Assembly: GCF_963678635.1 (NCBI RefSeq)
Contig: NC_087066.1
Location: 5,733,954-5,797,953, forward strand
DNA: 64,000 nt
Direction of reading: 5' to 3'
DNA from: Symsagittifera roscoffensis
Lineage: Eukaryota > Xenacoelomorpha > Acoela > Convolutidae
The notes below the pieces were generated by a model. That model saw only the letters and a program-made list of their open reading frames with translations. It was not told where the DNA came from and did not search any database. Shown here piece after piece: positions 43,609 through 54,756 of the stretch; the stretch's first letter is position 1, and the number at the start of each line of letters is the position of its first letter. The position numbers and the translations under genes are program-made.

Positions 43609-44461
43609 CTACGGAGTAAAACTACCCTGATTGCAGTGAAAACACTTTCGGTCCACTCCTCCGCCGCCCCTGTGAATTCCTCTAGCGAATCCTCGTTCGC
43701 CCCGTTGGAACATTCGACGATAGCCACCTCGAATGGCGTTTATTGGCTCTGTTCTTATCTGCAATGCCCCGGGCTGGTGCTGCTGCAAGACCACCACCGG
43801 AGACTTTTTACGTTTTGGCATATTTATCCCCCCGCTCGTATGACAAGGCAATTCGGTAGATCTCATCCGGCGTCTTAGTCGAACGACAGAGTTCCGTTTG
43901 TGCTTCTTTATTAGTTATATTTACTATAAATACGTCACGTAAGATACGTCGCTCCAGAGTTCCTAAAGCACACCTAGCTGCTAACCCACTCAATACTGAG
44001 TGGAACGTTTCCTGTGTCTCACCTTACCGTTGCTTCCGAGATAGTAATTGAAATGTCTGGAAAGTTTCATTCCTTTCCTTTCTGAATACGCTTACAAATT
44101 CGTCCAACCTTCGTGGATATCGGGTAACCGCCAGATCCAAATGAGGCTTTCTGTTGTGAAGCTCGTCCTGGCCGTGTTCCCCCAAACAAAGATACAGGTT
44201 AGAAATCAAGGTTTGGTCCGCCTCCAGACGATTTTTCCCATTTACCTTCGCCGGCAGATCCGTAATTTGCGCTTCGATCAACGTCCGATCGACGTAGAAT
44301 GTCTTCTGATTGAATGAATGTTTAGCTATTACCCCCCATGTGAAACAGGTAATCCAATGCTGCCACAGCATTGGCGCTTCCGTGCATTTGCTAGGCCAAA
44401 ATGCTGTAATTTTGAGTGGGTTCTTCCCCGTTCCCGCGCCATATCCTGCTTGCTACGCCAT
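43609..44461 (-). pseudogene. gag of the minus-strand gypsy element
   Basis: From an ATG at 44461 with a nonsense TAG at codon 3, shifted frames give AFWPSKCTEAP, ITCFTWGVIAKHS, LLSRKQR, GLAARCALG, VFIVNITNKEAQTELC and a broken zinc knuckle CFHCNQGS after an Arg/Gly-rich stretch. The same order as gag of the 21.6-kb element. Confidence 0.8.
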
Positions 44462-44571
44462 GAGAAAAAAACGAAATCAATACTGTAAATTTCCAACGAT
44501 AATGAACAACTTAACTCGTAACTCACAAAAGCTTCAACTGTTTAAGATGGCAAGTGTACACGACCACCACT

Positions 44572-44985
44572 TGTTTTTCCTTTTGGTGGTCTGTTTTATT
44601 ATCAGAAGACCATCTAGTTAGACATTATCCCACGTCTTGTCACATACCAGCCTATTCAGCAAAAAACCGACAGATCTGATGTTTCTTTTAAACGTTAAAT
44701 TGCGTGTGAAAACGCCTCTAAGCTCATCTTCCAAAGCATTGAGGTCCATTGTCTCAAAAAGACAGGAAAAAAATTGCAGATTTGGTTTCGAGTTTCGTAA
44801 ACGTAGGCCATTGAACAGGAGGATTACCGTAAAATGGGCTAAACTTGCCAGTTTACAAATGATTGGAATCAATTATGATTGGCAGGCATTTTTCTGTTAC
44901 ACTTCTCAGCAATTAGCCAATCATCGTTCTTGATTTCTGAAACTGATGCTGAAAAACTTAAACCAAAAAAAAACTTGAGTGTAAT
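44572..44985 (-). repeat. 5' LTR of the minus-strand gypsy element
   Basis: Partner of 38715-39262. The LTR may extend to 44462, where minus-strand TCTCA meets TGGCGTAGC, a degraded version of the primer-binding site TGGCGCAGTC seen in the other element. Confidence 0.8.
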
Positions 44986-46920
44986 CTTACTGAATTTAAC
45001 TAATTAAATTTTTTTGCCGTAAATTCGTCCATTGATTTCCCCACTTTTTGTTTGAAAGAAAGTCGACGTCTTGGATAGTGGTGTCACTCTTATTTTTTTC
45101 GAGTCTATTCTCAAAACAATTTTGGAAAACCGTAGCAGAAATCTTCATTCCTTGTGGTAGTTCTTGCGCAGCATTTAGTGGGCTTCGATTGCACCATCAC
45201 GTCTGCTTTTTCATTTATTTTCATCTAGAGGTAACGTCTGGCGGGTCAGACTCGTCACCAAACTTGGCTCCGTGTTTTAGTGGATTGTTGCCTCCGTTGG
45301 TGAATATTGTTCCCTCAGTTTTTCGATACTGAAGTTAACTCGGCACGAAGTCTCAAGCAACTACTTTTTTTCTGTGTCAGGACAGTAAAACATCGGTTAT
45401 AACTCGGGTATCCCTCACTTGAGTTTAGATTGCTAAAACTGGCTGCAGTATACTCTGCCTGACAATCTTCTTATTCTGTTTTTTGCTTCTTGGAAGCTAG
45501 AACCATTGTTTTCAGCTTTACCTGAGTATTGCAATATTTGCGTATCAAAAATATTTCTCATAACCCATATATCGCACCTTGAAGTGGTAGAAACATGTTT
45601 GAAAAGCTCGAGATTTGGTTTTTTTATACTGTTAAAGGTAGTTTTGATTAGATTTGAATGTTCCACAACAAATCGAAGGTTCCATCAGACGTTCTTGCTC
45701 CATCTGTAACTCTAGTACAACCAACTGTAGTTTTTTTGACAAAATACTGAACAAGGATCCTAACCTTTTAGTCTATTTCCGTTTCCACTATTTTTGCAAG
45801 CTACTGCTGTGCAAATAGGACAGAAAGTTCCGACCGTATTCCAAAAAAAAAGAATTGTTTTTTTTTCTTCAAATTATCGTTTTTTGTGCGTGTTAGGATG
45901 AAAAATTTGAAGAAAAACCAAGAACACACGCATTTTTGTCAGGAGGAAAAGAGGCATATTGGACAATGCTTTTCTTAGAATATTGAATAAACAAAAAGTA
46001 AAAATTTAGCAAAAATTGTTTTGATTTTCTGTATTTTTTCTCCAAGATGGCGTTGAAACAACCAAAAATCAATTTTATTGCGAAAAAAAATTAAGAGCTT
46101 GAATAAAAACTTAACAGCTCAGTTTTTAAATATCGCCTAAATCAGGATTGCAAGGGTTTTTTACATCATATAAAACCCATTTGGATGATTATTTAGACTA
46201 CCTGATTTAGCGTGGAAAACAAAAAGAAACACTAAAATCCATCCGAAGACAAATTTGCTATTTTTTTAATCCCGAAGAACAAACTTATCCTCAAGCGGGT
46301 TTCTCCTACTGTTTGGAGTGTATGATCATCCTGCTTTGAAGTCTTTCTTGTTATGGTAGAAACATGTTTGAAAAGCTCGAGATTTGTTTTTTTATACTGT
46401 TAATTTGATAACCTTTGATGGTGAATATTATTTGACTGCTAACTTCACTCGAAACGATACGAGAAAAACACCAATAAGCTTAGAAACAGATCTTCAATAG
46501 TTCAAATTCAACAAATCTGGTATATTTGCAAATTGTAATTTTTTGAAATAGCGCAACTTTTGTAAAAGTAAAAGTTTCATGTTGTCTGAAATTTCATGCC
46601 ATAGCAAAAAAACCTTTGCTAATCTTTAGAATATGTTTTGCCAAGTTTTGCTAGATGTGTTAATCTACAGCCTGCGAGCATAAGTTTTGTTCATTTTTTT
46701 GAGCTTGTGATCGTTTTAATTACAAAGATCTTGGCCTATTTTACCCAGCCTCAATCTCTGTTTCGACTGTGCTCAACTTATGATTTTTTCTCGACCACTG
46801 TTGAGTACGGCGTAAGCCCGACTCGATTCCTTTTGTAGAGGTTTTGAACTTGTACTACCGAACAAGTTTTTTTTTCAACAACAAAACGGTTATTTTAAAT
46901 TGAAAAACAGCATCTGGTAG
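44986..46920. other. SSWC-1 intron with a 50-bp direct repeat
   Basis: AT-rich; no exon seen. A sequence of about 50 bp starting TGGTAGAAACATGTTTG is present at 45585-45635 and again at 46354-46403 with one or two differences. Confidence 0.55.
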
Positions 46921-47048
46921 ACTGAAATATTTGTCAATTTGTGGGTCTCACCTGATGACGAGGGGTGTCCAATGGGCTACGATGATCTGGAGGACACAAT
47001 ACTGAAGAGTACTCTCGAGATGTTGCAGAACAGCTGCCCAAGTGCAAG
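46921..47048 (+). CDS. SSWC-1 gene, exon 3 of the visible part
   Basis: Open from an AG at 46919-46920 (GCATCTGGTAG, weak pyrimidine tract) to GCAAG|GTATTC. Phase 0 at its start agrees with the donor at 35982; two bases are left at its end. The product is TEIFVNLWVSPDDEGC, PMGYDDLEDTI and MLQNSCPSA, acidic with two cysteines. It has no counterpart visible in SSWC-2, whose visible frame stops at the corresponding point. The GC content stands out from the surroundings. The following exon was not identified; the gene must go on or the model is incomplete. Confidence 0.5.
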
Positions 47049-47680
47049 GTATTCTCATTATATTGAATCGCAAAACCTTTTCTTTATCGAAACAATTTTG
47101 TTTGACAATCAAGCTGGAAACGGGCTCTTCTCAGGATTAAAAGTATAAATGCTTCAACTTCAAATATAAATAATCTTCTAAATGTCAAAACTTCAATTTT
47201 AGCTATAATATTACCATCTTCAATAGGAGTATTACTTCTTAGTTTGCTCTTTTGCTTGCTTAAAAGAACCCTAACACCAGTTACAACCCAACAATTAACA
47301 TTTATCTGCAGTCTGCAATATTACCCATTATTTCCCAGATGCAAGTCCAATTAGACTTTTGTTCGCTCATTAAAATTGCCCTAAAAAAGAAATTTTGGAG
47401 TAATTAAAAAGGGAAAAAGTAAAGTAGAAAAAGTTAACTCCTTTTGCAAAGTGTTCATTTTGGAACTGCTTTTTTCAAAATTTACAGATTACTTTGTTGT
47501 GATGTATTTAGTGTAATCTGCGCTTAGCTCATACCACTGTATGTCAATAACTGATTAGAACCGGCCAGTTGTTCCTCAAATTGAGCGATGTCGAATTTTT
47601 TGTTACTAAGCATTCGCACTATCTGCGACGAGAGAAGTTGGAGAAAATATAAAACTTTCAAGCCTCGGACTAGGTAATGA
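47049..47680. other. Non-coding, nothing recognised
   Basis: AT-rich sequence between the SSWC-1 exon and a gypsy relic. Confidence 0.5.
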
Positions 47681-48331
47681 CGGTATTCAACATATGAGCA
47701 TACCTTTATATTCCGCCAGCCCGGTGATTTTTTTTGTTCAAGTTGTGCTTCTCGAAATCATTTTAAAAATCATTTCAATAGAATAACGAGTCAAAGACTA
47801 TTTTTGTAGTTTTAAAAACAACATATTATACATTATCGGGAAAAAACGGTATAAATACATATTCGAACAATTGGATTTGCTACAAATTTTTTCCCTCACA
47901 GTTTGGGTCACGAGAGGAACATAATTGAGAGCGACAATCTTAGCGAACTTTTCAAAACTTCAAAGACGTTTGAAAACGGACCATTTGGGCAAAAGACGTT
48001 ATCCCATGTTTCGCTTTGGGATATAGTTGTTACCAATATCGTAAACTCGTCTACAAATTTGTGAGCCTATTATCAACTTATTTATAATTATTAACTGGGT
48101 ATGGGAGTGTCACAAGGAAGATGTCCTGCAGCAGTGAATAAAACTGAAGACCAGCTGAGTCTGAGAGAAAGAAAATCAATTCTCTCTAAGTTAAAAGCCG
48201 GAAACTGGAACATGGACTTAGACGAATACTTACTTATAGAAGAACACAAATACTTAGACGGAAACGACATCATAGATAGAGGCTACTGTAGTAAAAAAAC
48301 GGGGGACACCGGAAGGAAACCAGTAAGCTAG
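47681..48331 (+). pseudogene. Third gypsy relic: protease piece joined to integrase end
   Basis: Near 47700-47760 a frame reads YSASPVIFFVQVVLLEI, aligning with DSASPVSFLKQNVLHEL of the protease at 23080; the catalytic Asp is Tyr here. Near 47910 GHERNIIESDNL aligns with GHERNILGNDNL. At 48150-48260 LSLRERKSILSKLKAGNW aligns with ISLDKDKSILTKDRAQDW after the integrase core of the 21.6-kb element. RT, RNase H and most of integrase are deleted. It belongs to the same family as the 21.6-kb element but is old. Confidence 0.7.
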
Positions 48332-49256
48332 ATTCGAAGGAGACACCAAGAGATTAGGTGGATCCTTTCAAAATCCCAGAATCTTTAAGAGACAGAGGTG
48401 CTCAAGTAGGCGAGTGTTCCAGTCGTAATCATAACTTGCAGATGCAGCCTCCTAAACTTAAAAACCAACAGTCGCAACCCTGGGCAACGAGCACCCTTCT
48501 TCAGCTGGCCCTCAAACCGCAATGACCAGAGCGACACATACTCATTTGCAAATCTGGACACTAGCTGGGCCCTCTAGACACTCCAACTCCAATTGAAAAT
48601 TGCCAGTTAACCAGATGATTAAGAGAGGTAACATTTCTCATACACAAATCAATACTGGAAACGAAACCAAAAACGCAACGTGAGTTCTCTAAATACAACG
48701 AGGAACGCATATTTGCGGACGAATTTGGTAGCGCAAAGTGTCTTACCGCAATTGCGCTTCCGGATCCCAAAAACAGATTATTGCTAGCTCCGTCATTGCC
48801 TTCTTTTTCTTCTTCGGACTTCTTGCTCCCAATTGAACAGTTTCAAATTCATACAAATACTTAAGTAGCAAATACAGAAACTTCAGACAGGTCCCATTAC
48901 CATTAGTGCAAAGGCCGGATAATTTATCCCACAACGAATTGATTTCACTTGTGGTTATATTGCAACAATTTCGGAAGAAGCTCGTACTAGTGAATTCTCC
49001 TCGACTATCATTTCAGAGTAAACAAAAACAACGGAGGAACTTAAAAAAATGTTACTTTCTTATAAGCTTTTTTATTTCATAATTTTACCTTTCTTAGAAA
49101 ACTTAACTTGTTTTGCAAAAAACGTGGAGAAAACGTGGAGATAATTTTGTCCGACGGATGGTACTCTAAGTACATTTGTTTGATTTTCAACTTTTTTGCG
49201 GGAAATATCTTGTTTTTTTTTCCATTCGCCCAGTAAAAGGGTATATTGTAGTATGG
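48332..49256. other. Non-coding, possibly the tail of the gypsy relic
   Basis: GC content falls gradually; no clear similarity to the third ORF or LTR of the gypsy elements could be read. Confidence 0.4.
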
Positions 49257-49689
49257 CTACCCGCACTGACAGAAAAGGTTTCCGGTCGATTTAAGTTGAT
49301 TTTAAATCGATTTTTAATCGATCCAAATTGATTAACCATGTAAATTTTACGAACTTAAATGGATTTTAAATCAATTTAAATTGATACTTTTGAAAATGTT
49401 AAATCGATTTATGCGTCTCAAAATTGATTTAAATCGATTTCGATGGATTTTCCGACTCACTAAAAATCATCCAAATCTCACTTAAAGCCATTTTAAATCT
49501 ATTTAAATCATTCTTTTTGAAAATTTTATATCAATTTAAGTGTCTAAAAAATCGATTTAAAACGATTTCGATTGATTTTCCGCCACTCCGGCAAAACAAA
49601 ACGTGCTATTTAGAAAACTAATTGTAATAATTTATTGTTGATTTCTTAAATAAAAAGACACGTGCCAGATGTTTCAGAATTTAAGAAAT

Positions 49690-50055
49690 AAAAAAATTGT
49701 TAATATAAACCAGATTTTGAGCTTAAATTTATGCAATAAAATTATTTAAAAAACTATCAATGTAAATCAGATATTGGGCAAAAACCAATGTTTTAAATAA
49801 AAAAAAAAGTCGCAAAAAAATCAAAATTTGAGCTCAAAACTATGCAACAGAAATCCAGAAACTCATCATTGTAAATCAGATTTCGTGCATGAACATAAAA
49901 AACAAATCAAGAAAATTGTCAATAAACTAGGTTTTGAGCTCAAAAATATGCAGTGAAATCAAAGAAAATTATCATTGTAAATCAGATTTTAGGCATAAAC
50001 ATATTTGACAAATAAAGAAAAATGTCAATATAAATCAGATTTGAGTTCAAAAAAT
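49690..50055. repeat. Degenerate tandem repeat, period about 110 bp
   Basis: GTCAATATAAATCAGATTT, TTGAGCTCAAAAATATGCA and CATTGTAAATCAGATTT recur in this order three to four times with indels inside the inverted-arm element. Confidence 0.6.
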
Positions 50056-50138
50056 GTTGCTTTCTTACGATTGTTTTGCTTCTTTTTCTGTTTAATATGA
50101 CGTTTATTTGTTGCATTGACATTCATTTGTTGCCTAAG

Positions 50139-50528
50139 ACAGCACAGGCAGAGAACCAGCCAAGCACAAGCGACGAAGCCAACTGCGCCTGAGGCCTACA
50201 CAGCATTTTAAAATTTAATACAAATCTTAATAAACCACACAACACAACACAAAGCAAACAGTGCGCGAGCAAATGCACAGTTTGCCTACCCCCTCAGCTA
50301 AACTGAAAGCCTCAAGAGCGCCGCGAACGAGCAACTTTAACCTTAGACACCAGACCAAGCAAAAAGCCACTTGGGCTAAGCAGGCAACACAAAAAAAAAA
50401 CCTAAGCTAGCACTAGGGGAGGGGAGAACACGCATACCTGAGGTTGAAGAGACGGTCCAGGAAGACAACTGCTGCACCAGGCAGCACAGGCAGAGAACCA
50501 GCCAAGCACAAGCGACGAAGCCAACTGG
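50139..50528. repeat. Pair of 46-bp direct repeats flanking a GC-richer segment
   Basis: GCACAGGCAGAGAACCAGCC plus the following 25 bases occur identically at about 50141-50185 and 50483-50526. The segment between is not coding. Confidence 0.8.
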
Positions 50529-51798
50529 AAACTTACTTCTAAAAACTTGTCCTAAGCAAGGTGAAAAATATGAAAGTTTGGTCGAGCATGATCAAATCAT
50601 ACCTCTAGAACGGTAACAAAAATTCTTCAGGAACCACTCGAAAAATAACTCGATCAACGACAAAATAACTCGATCAATTACACTTTGAACCCAGAATTTT
50701 TTTTTTCTAAAGCTTTTACATAAGATCATCACAGTATTTAAAAGTTTTTCCACAACAAATCTTTGACATACAGCAACTGACGGACATTTAACGTTTCATT
50801 GCAACTGTAAAAATCGAATTTCAATTTTGTTTGATGGAGAAGGTAAATGTACTGAGTATTCTTGGATTCCTTTTTTGTTGTTTTCCTCCCGCGCCTGGAA
50901 TTTTATGATACAAAATTTCAGTAAAAGTTGCTTAATTAATTTCAAGTTCGACTTATTATAAATTGAAGATTTGATGAGTACTCTACTCTAGCAAGCTCGA
51001 AACATATCTCAATCACTGTCGTCGACACAAACCTCTAACACATAAAAACCATACCTCGGGTTTGTCAAAATTATCAAACTTCGATCCAAAAAGCTCGAAA
51101 CATACCTCGATCACGGTGGGAACATACCTTGAGCACCGTTTTCCGCGGCTAAACAAACAAATTGACGAGTATAAAATTTGTTGTTACGCTTATGACGCAA
51201 ATTGTACAACAGAATCTCATTAAAGTGGAAAAAAAAGAGGATTCAAAACTTACAAATGACGCCAATAATTTTTACTGACGATAAATTATAATTCAAGCTT
51301 TTGTAACCTTATACTAGCTCAAATTTGCATCACAGACATTTTTGGTCGAATAATATCTCGCTTGGGTAAAGCAAAATCGAGGAAAAATAAACATACCAGG
51401 TTTCGGTTGCTACGTTGCATGCTTGGGTCAAGCATGTTCGATCACATTTTTATTTGTACGAAAAAACCGAACCGAGTTTTAACTAGTTTCGGTCGAGGCG
51501 TTCGAAGCATACAGAAAATTGGTTGAGACGGCCAACTCATACCGAATTTTGGTTAGTATGGTCAGTATGGTCACCTAAGTATTTTAGCCTTTGAGGCCGA
51601 ACATAAACATCACGTAAAAATGTTAAGGTATTTCGACCCCTTGGCTGAAGGTATTTCGACCCCTTGGCTGACTGACCCTAAAAGTTTTCTACAGGCACCA
51701 TAATCGATTTCTGGAAAATTTTTGATCAATTTAAGTGTCTAACTTAAAGAATTTAGAGGAAAAAAATTACATCTGGTGTAACTGATAAGGGATGGGAA

Positions 51799-51826
51799 TT
51801 GGGAGGGGGGGGGGGGGGGGGGTTGC
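51799..51826. repeat. Long poly-G run, unit A
   Basis: A run of about 20 G after GGGAGG, followed by TTGCGGGATAAG and GGTGGGGGGCATGGGGGA. Potential G-quadruplex. The same run is present at 57541-57562. Confidence 0.85.
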
Positions 51827-52818
51827 GGGATAAGAATTGGTGGGGGGCATGGGGGACGGTTGATCTTGTTTTACAAGGTTTCTAGTCAATTTTGGTATCT
51901 GTAACGACAATTAACAAAAGTTTTCATTTTTTTTCTGTCATTCGAAAATTTGAAGAAAAAAAAAGTGAAAAAAATTGATTTAAAATCGATTTGGATTGAT
52001 TTCAGTTTAGGTCAGATTTAAGATCCACTCGAAACGATTTAAAATCGACTGGAATCGATTTTTTAAGCGTTGAAATTAAATCGATTTAAATCGATTTAAA
52101 ATCGATCCAAATCGATCTGATTTTTTCTTTTTGATTAACTTACTTTTTTACAAATTAAATCGATTTCAATTAAATCTGCATACTTTTTTCATACTAAAAT
52201 CGATCGAAATCCGTTTTTGTCAGTCCGGGTAGTACGCTGCGTTAAATTTTTTCCTGGTAAGAGGGAATGCTGTGACGTGTTTTGTTCAATCGCGTGGTTT
52301 ATACCACTGGAGGTCAGTTGGTAATTAGTACCCGCCAGTTTTCACTCAAAATCTAATGGTCTTCGAGATTCAGTTGCCGGTATTTCAAAACTCTATGGTG
52401 GTCTTTAGCTTAATTTCTCATCGAATTCTCTTGTTTTATTATTTTAACTTTATGGGTTTTTTGAAGACTCAATTAGGGTTGAAAAATTACGGTATGTTTT
52501 GAGCTGAAAAATTGAGCGTAACTTGATGATAACATAAATATGAAGATGTGCAACAACTGAAAGATTCCAAAGATTAGGAGAACTCGAATGAAAAAATAAT
52601 CTGATGTCTTTACTGTTGGTATTAATCACAGATATGACCGTTTCTGAACGGACTAGATGGTTTAAAACGTATAGGCACTGCTTTAATAACAACGCTGTGT
52701 CTATTGAAGAAATAGAAAATTCTACAAAACTCAGTGGCTAAATTATACCACGCCAAAAATAGTAAAAGCAAAGAAAACTTCTTTAAATTATGCTTTTTTA
52801 GACAAGAAATACACCGCA

Positions 52819-53174
52819 TTATGGCTGAAAACTGTCTAGATTCGAACTATGCAGACCGAATTTCAGACGCAGCATTAGTCAAGGATTTGCTCAGTTTGTG
52901 CAATTTGCACATCCAAGATCCCTTCAATCTCGACAACACATGGAATCAAACGGAAAGCAAAGAAGACGATGACAATGAATTGGACGAATTAGATGAATCA
53001 GATGAATTGGATGATCTTTTTGACAATGTGACTCATTTGAGCACAGAGGAGCCAAGTAACACAACTGAAGTTCAAGACGAAGAGTCAAATGATGAAAATG
53101 AGGGGTCAAGCGTATCAGAAGAGGGCGAGTCTTTTATTGAGAGGCTGTTTCATTGGGTTATGTCTTGGGGCTAG
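52819..53174 (+). CDS. Small acidic protein, unknown, unit A copy
   Basis: A plus-strand frame open from 52734; the likeliest start is the ATG at 52821 (MAENCLDSNYADRIS), giving about 117 residues, or it may be an exon after the TTTTTTAG acceptor at 52800. The middle is an Asp/Glu-rich run with ELDELDESDELDD; the end is ESFIERLFHWVMSWG, an amphipathic aromatic stretch. No signal peptide or known domain. A second copy at 58565-58923 has a stop codon at the corresponding place of codon 14-15 but is otherwise open. Function unknown. Confidence 0.4.
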
Positions 53175-53889
53175 AGTCAACCCATATATTCGGTTCAAAG
53201 GGTCACGTATAAATGCAACTATTGCGGTTTCGGGTCACATTTGCCATGGAATTAATTCAAAATTTTGAATTTATAGTAACTCAAAGCAAACTGAAAAAAA
53301 AATTGTTCTCTTTAGAGCCTATTAACTACAAAACGAACTCTTTTTTTTCTATCAAGATTTGAAATGAGTTCTATGAAGAAGATATTTTGCTAATTTGAAG
53401 TGTAGTTTGAAAAACTTATAATCAGATTCGTTTCTTTTTTGATCGGAAACTGTTGAAAAAAAATGCTTCTGATCTCGAAAAAGTAAAGCCACATTAAGCA
53501 TGGTCATGAAAAAAGTTCATATAATTCAGGCCACAAACGGTATACTGAGAGTCTTGATCTTGGTATCACATGAAACTTGAATCGCTATTTTCAATCGAAA
53601 CTGATGCATAGTGGATATTATTTTAAATTAAAGCAAAAGGTTGCAGCTGTAAAATACACATAAGTCCAGAGCGATCAAAATATCTGACTTGAGTCAAACA
53701 GAATCGATGAAGTTCAAAACATGCCGTACACTTGATCATTCAGTTCAAAAAGAAGATGTTGCCTCGAGCCAGAAACATTTTGACATTATTTTAACCAAAC
53801 TCAATCAAAAAGAGCAAAAAAAAAGAGTTAAAATATAAAAATTAAATTCTTAAATTATAATTTTCGGGAATACGCATTTGCAAATCATA

Positions 53890-54165
53890 TTATCTTAAAA
53901 CAAACAATCTTTGTAAACTAAAAGCTACAGCTAAACTGAATGCAGACTTTTGATACAATCTACTGGTTGTTAAGTTTGGAACTGTGGACGCTTTTCTGGG
54001 CAGTGTGTTGCGGAGGTTACATGGCGTGTCTGGACTGCTGTTCTGGCAACATATCTTCTGCACTGTCTTGTTGTACCACGTGACTCCTGGGTTGGAACAG
54101 TTATTGAGTCTGTCGCAGCCTTTGAACAGTACATAGGATCCACTGGCGTCTTCGCTCACCAGAGT
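53890..54165 (-). CDS. Ly6/uPAR-domain protein, last exon
   Basis: Minus-strand terminal exon after a TTATTTTCAG acceptor, in phase 0 with the donor at 54653, ending at TAA (53892-53890). It encodes TLVSEDASGSYVLFKGC, NNCSNPGVTWYNKT with an N-glycosylation sequon, KICCQNSSPDTPCN, the CC-x8-CN signature that closes a Ly6/uPAR three-finger domain, and then a Ser/Thr-rich stretch with a moderately hydrophobic end (AFSLAVAFSL). The end could be a weak GPI-anchor signal. With the previous exon the domain has all ten cysteines. Likely secreted or GPI-linked at the cell surface; partner unknown. Confidence 0.85.
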   Translation of the reverse strand, partial: TLVSEDASGSYVLFKGCDRLNNCSNPGVTWYNKTVQKICCQNSSPDTPCNLRNTLPRKASTVPNLTTSRLYQKSAFSLAVAFSLQRLFVLR

Positions 54166-54652
54166 CTGAAAATAAGAATAAAACTGTGTTTTTTCAAGAA
54201 AAGTAAACTCCCATTTGATTCTAGAAAGTCAAACGTTTCAATTTGCTTACATCATTCGAAGCAAGAGAAAAACGCAGAGGTTATAATTATGGCAAGTCCA
54301 AAAAAACGGCATGAGTGATAATTTCATTGGCATAGGTCATAATATAATAATTGCGTACGCTATATTCAAATAATTTATATCTATTAAACTATAGGTTTTG
54401 ATTAATTGAATCAGTGCTTGAGGCAGTAAAAGTGGAATCAGTGAAAAAATCAAAACCATTAGCAAAAAATCAATGATCTAAACTATTCAAGCGACTACTT
54501 TTTTATTCGAATTACATTCGAAATAGTCAAAATTATGGAAATCAAAAATCAAATTGTGGCAAAGTATGAACGGCGTTTTGGTCAACTGCATTTATTATAA
54601 ATTTTTTAAAAAAGTTTGTTTTTACTACATGAGAGTAGTTTTGGCTACTCAC

Positions 54653-54756
54653 CAGACAAAATTTCTCTTTGCCAGTGCATCTGGCGTCTAGAGACAGTTC
54701 GTCGTTCATGAAACAGGGGTTGGTTGTCCTCATAGAACACAGTTTGCAAGTGAAGT
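54653..54756 (-). CDS. Ly6/uPAR-domain protein, exon with the start of the domain
   Basis: Minus-strand exon between CCTTTTTCAG and TGTCTG|GTGAGT; two leading bases, then 34 codons. It encodes FTCKLCSMRTTNPCFM and ARCTGKEKFCL: the C-x2-C start and the following three cysteines of a Ly6/uPAR domain. The signal-peptide exon further right was not found. In unit B this exon lies in a deletion. Confidence 0.85.

Larger units (their letters stand above)
38574..44985 (-). mobile_element. Older Ty3/gypsy element on the minus strand
   Basis: Two LTRs in direct orientation flank decayed gag, protease, RT, RNase H and integrase reading from 44.5 down to 39.3 kb. No target duplication was found. The coding region is broken by many stops and frameshifts, far more than in the element at 21.6 kb, and the LTRs differ by substitutions and by a length difference of over 100 bp, so it is an old insertion. 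It shares its family with the relic at 12.1-13.7 kb. The left boundary is approximate. Confidence 0.85.
49257..52232. mobile_element. 3 kb element with long inverted arms of AAATCGATTT-like repeats
   Basis: The left end CTACCCGCACTGACAGAAAA and the right end TTTTTGTCAGTCCGGGTAG are inverted repeats. Inside each end is an arm of about 270-330 bp (49275-49580 and 51966-52215) consisting of many variants of ATCGATTTAAA, itself nearly palindromic. No target duplication is obvious and no transposase is encoded, so it would be a non-autonomous DNA transposon of unknown superfamily. The right half, with the right arm and end, recurs in duplication unit B (to 57976). Confidence 0.65.
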
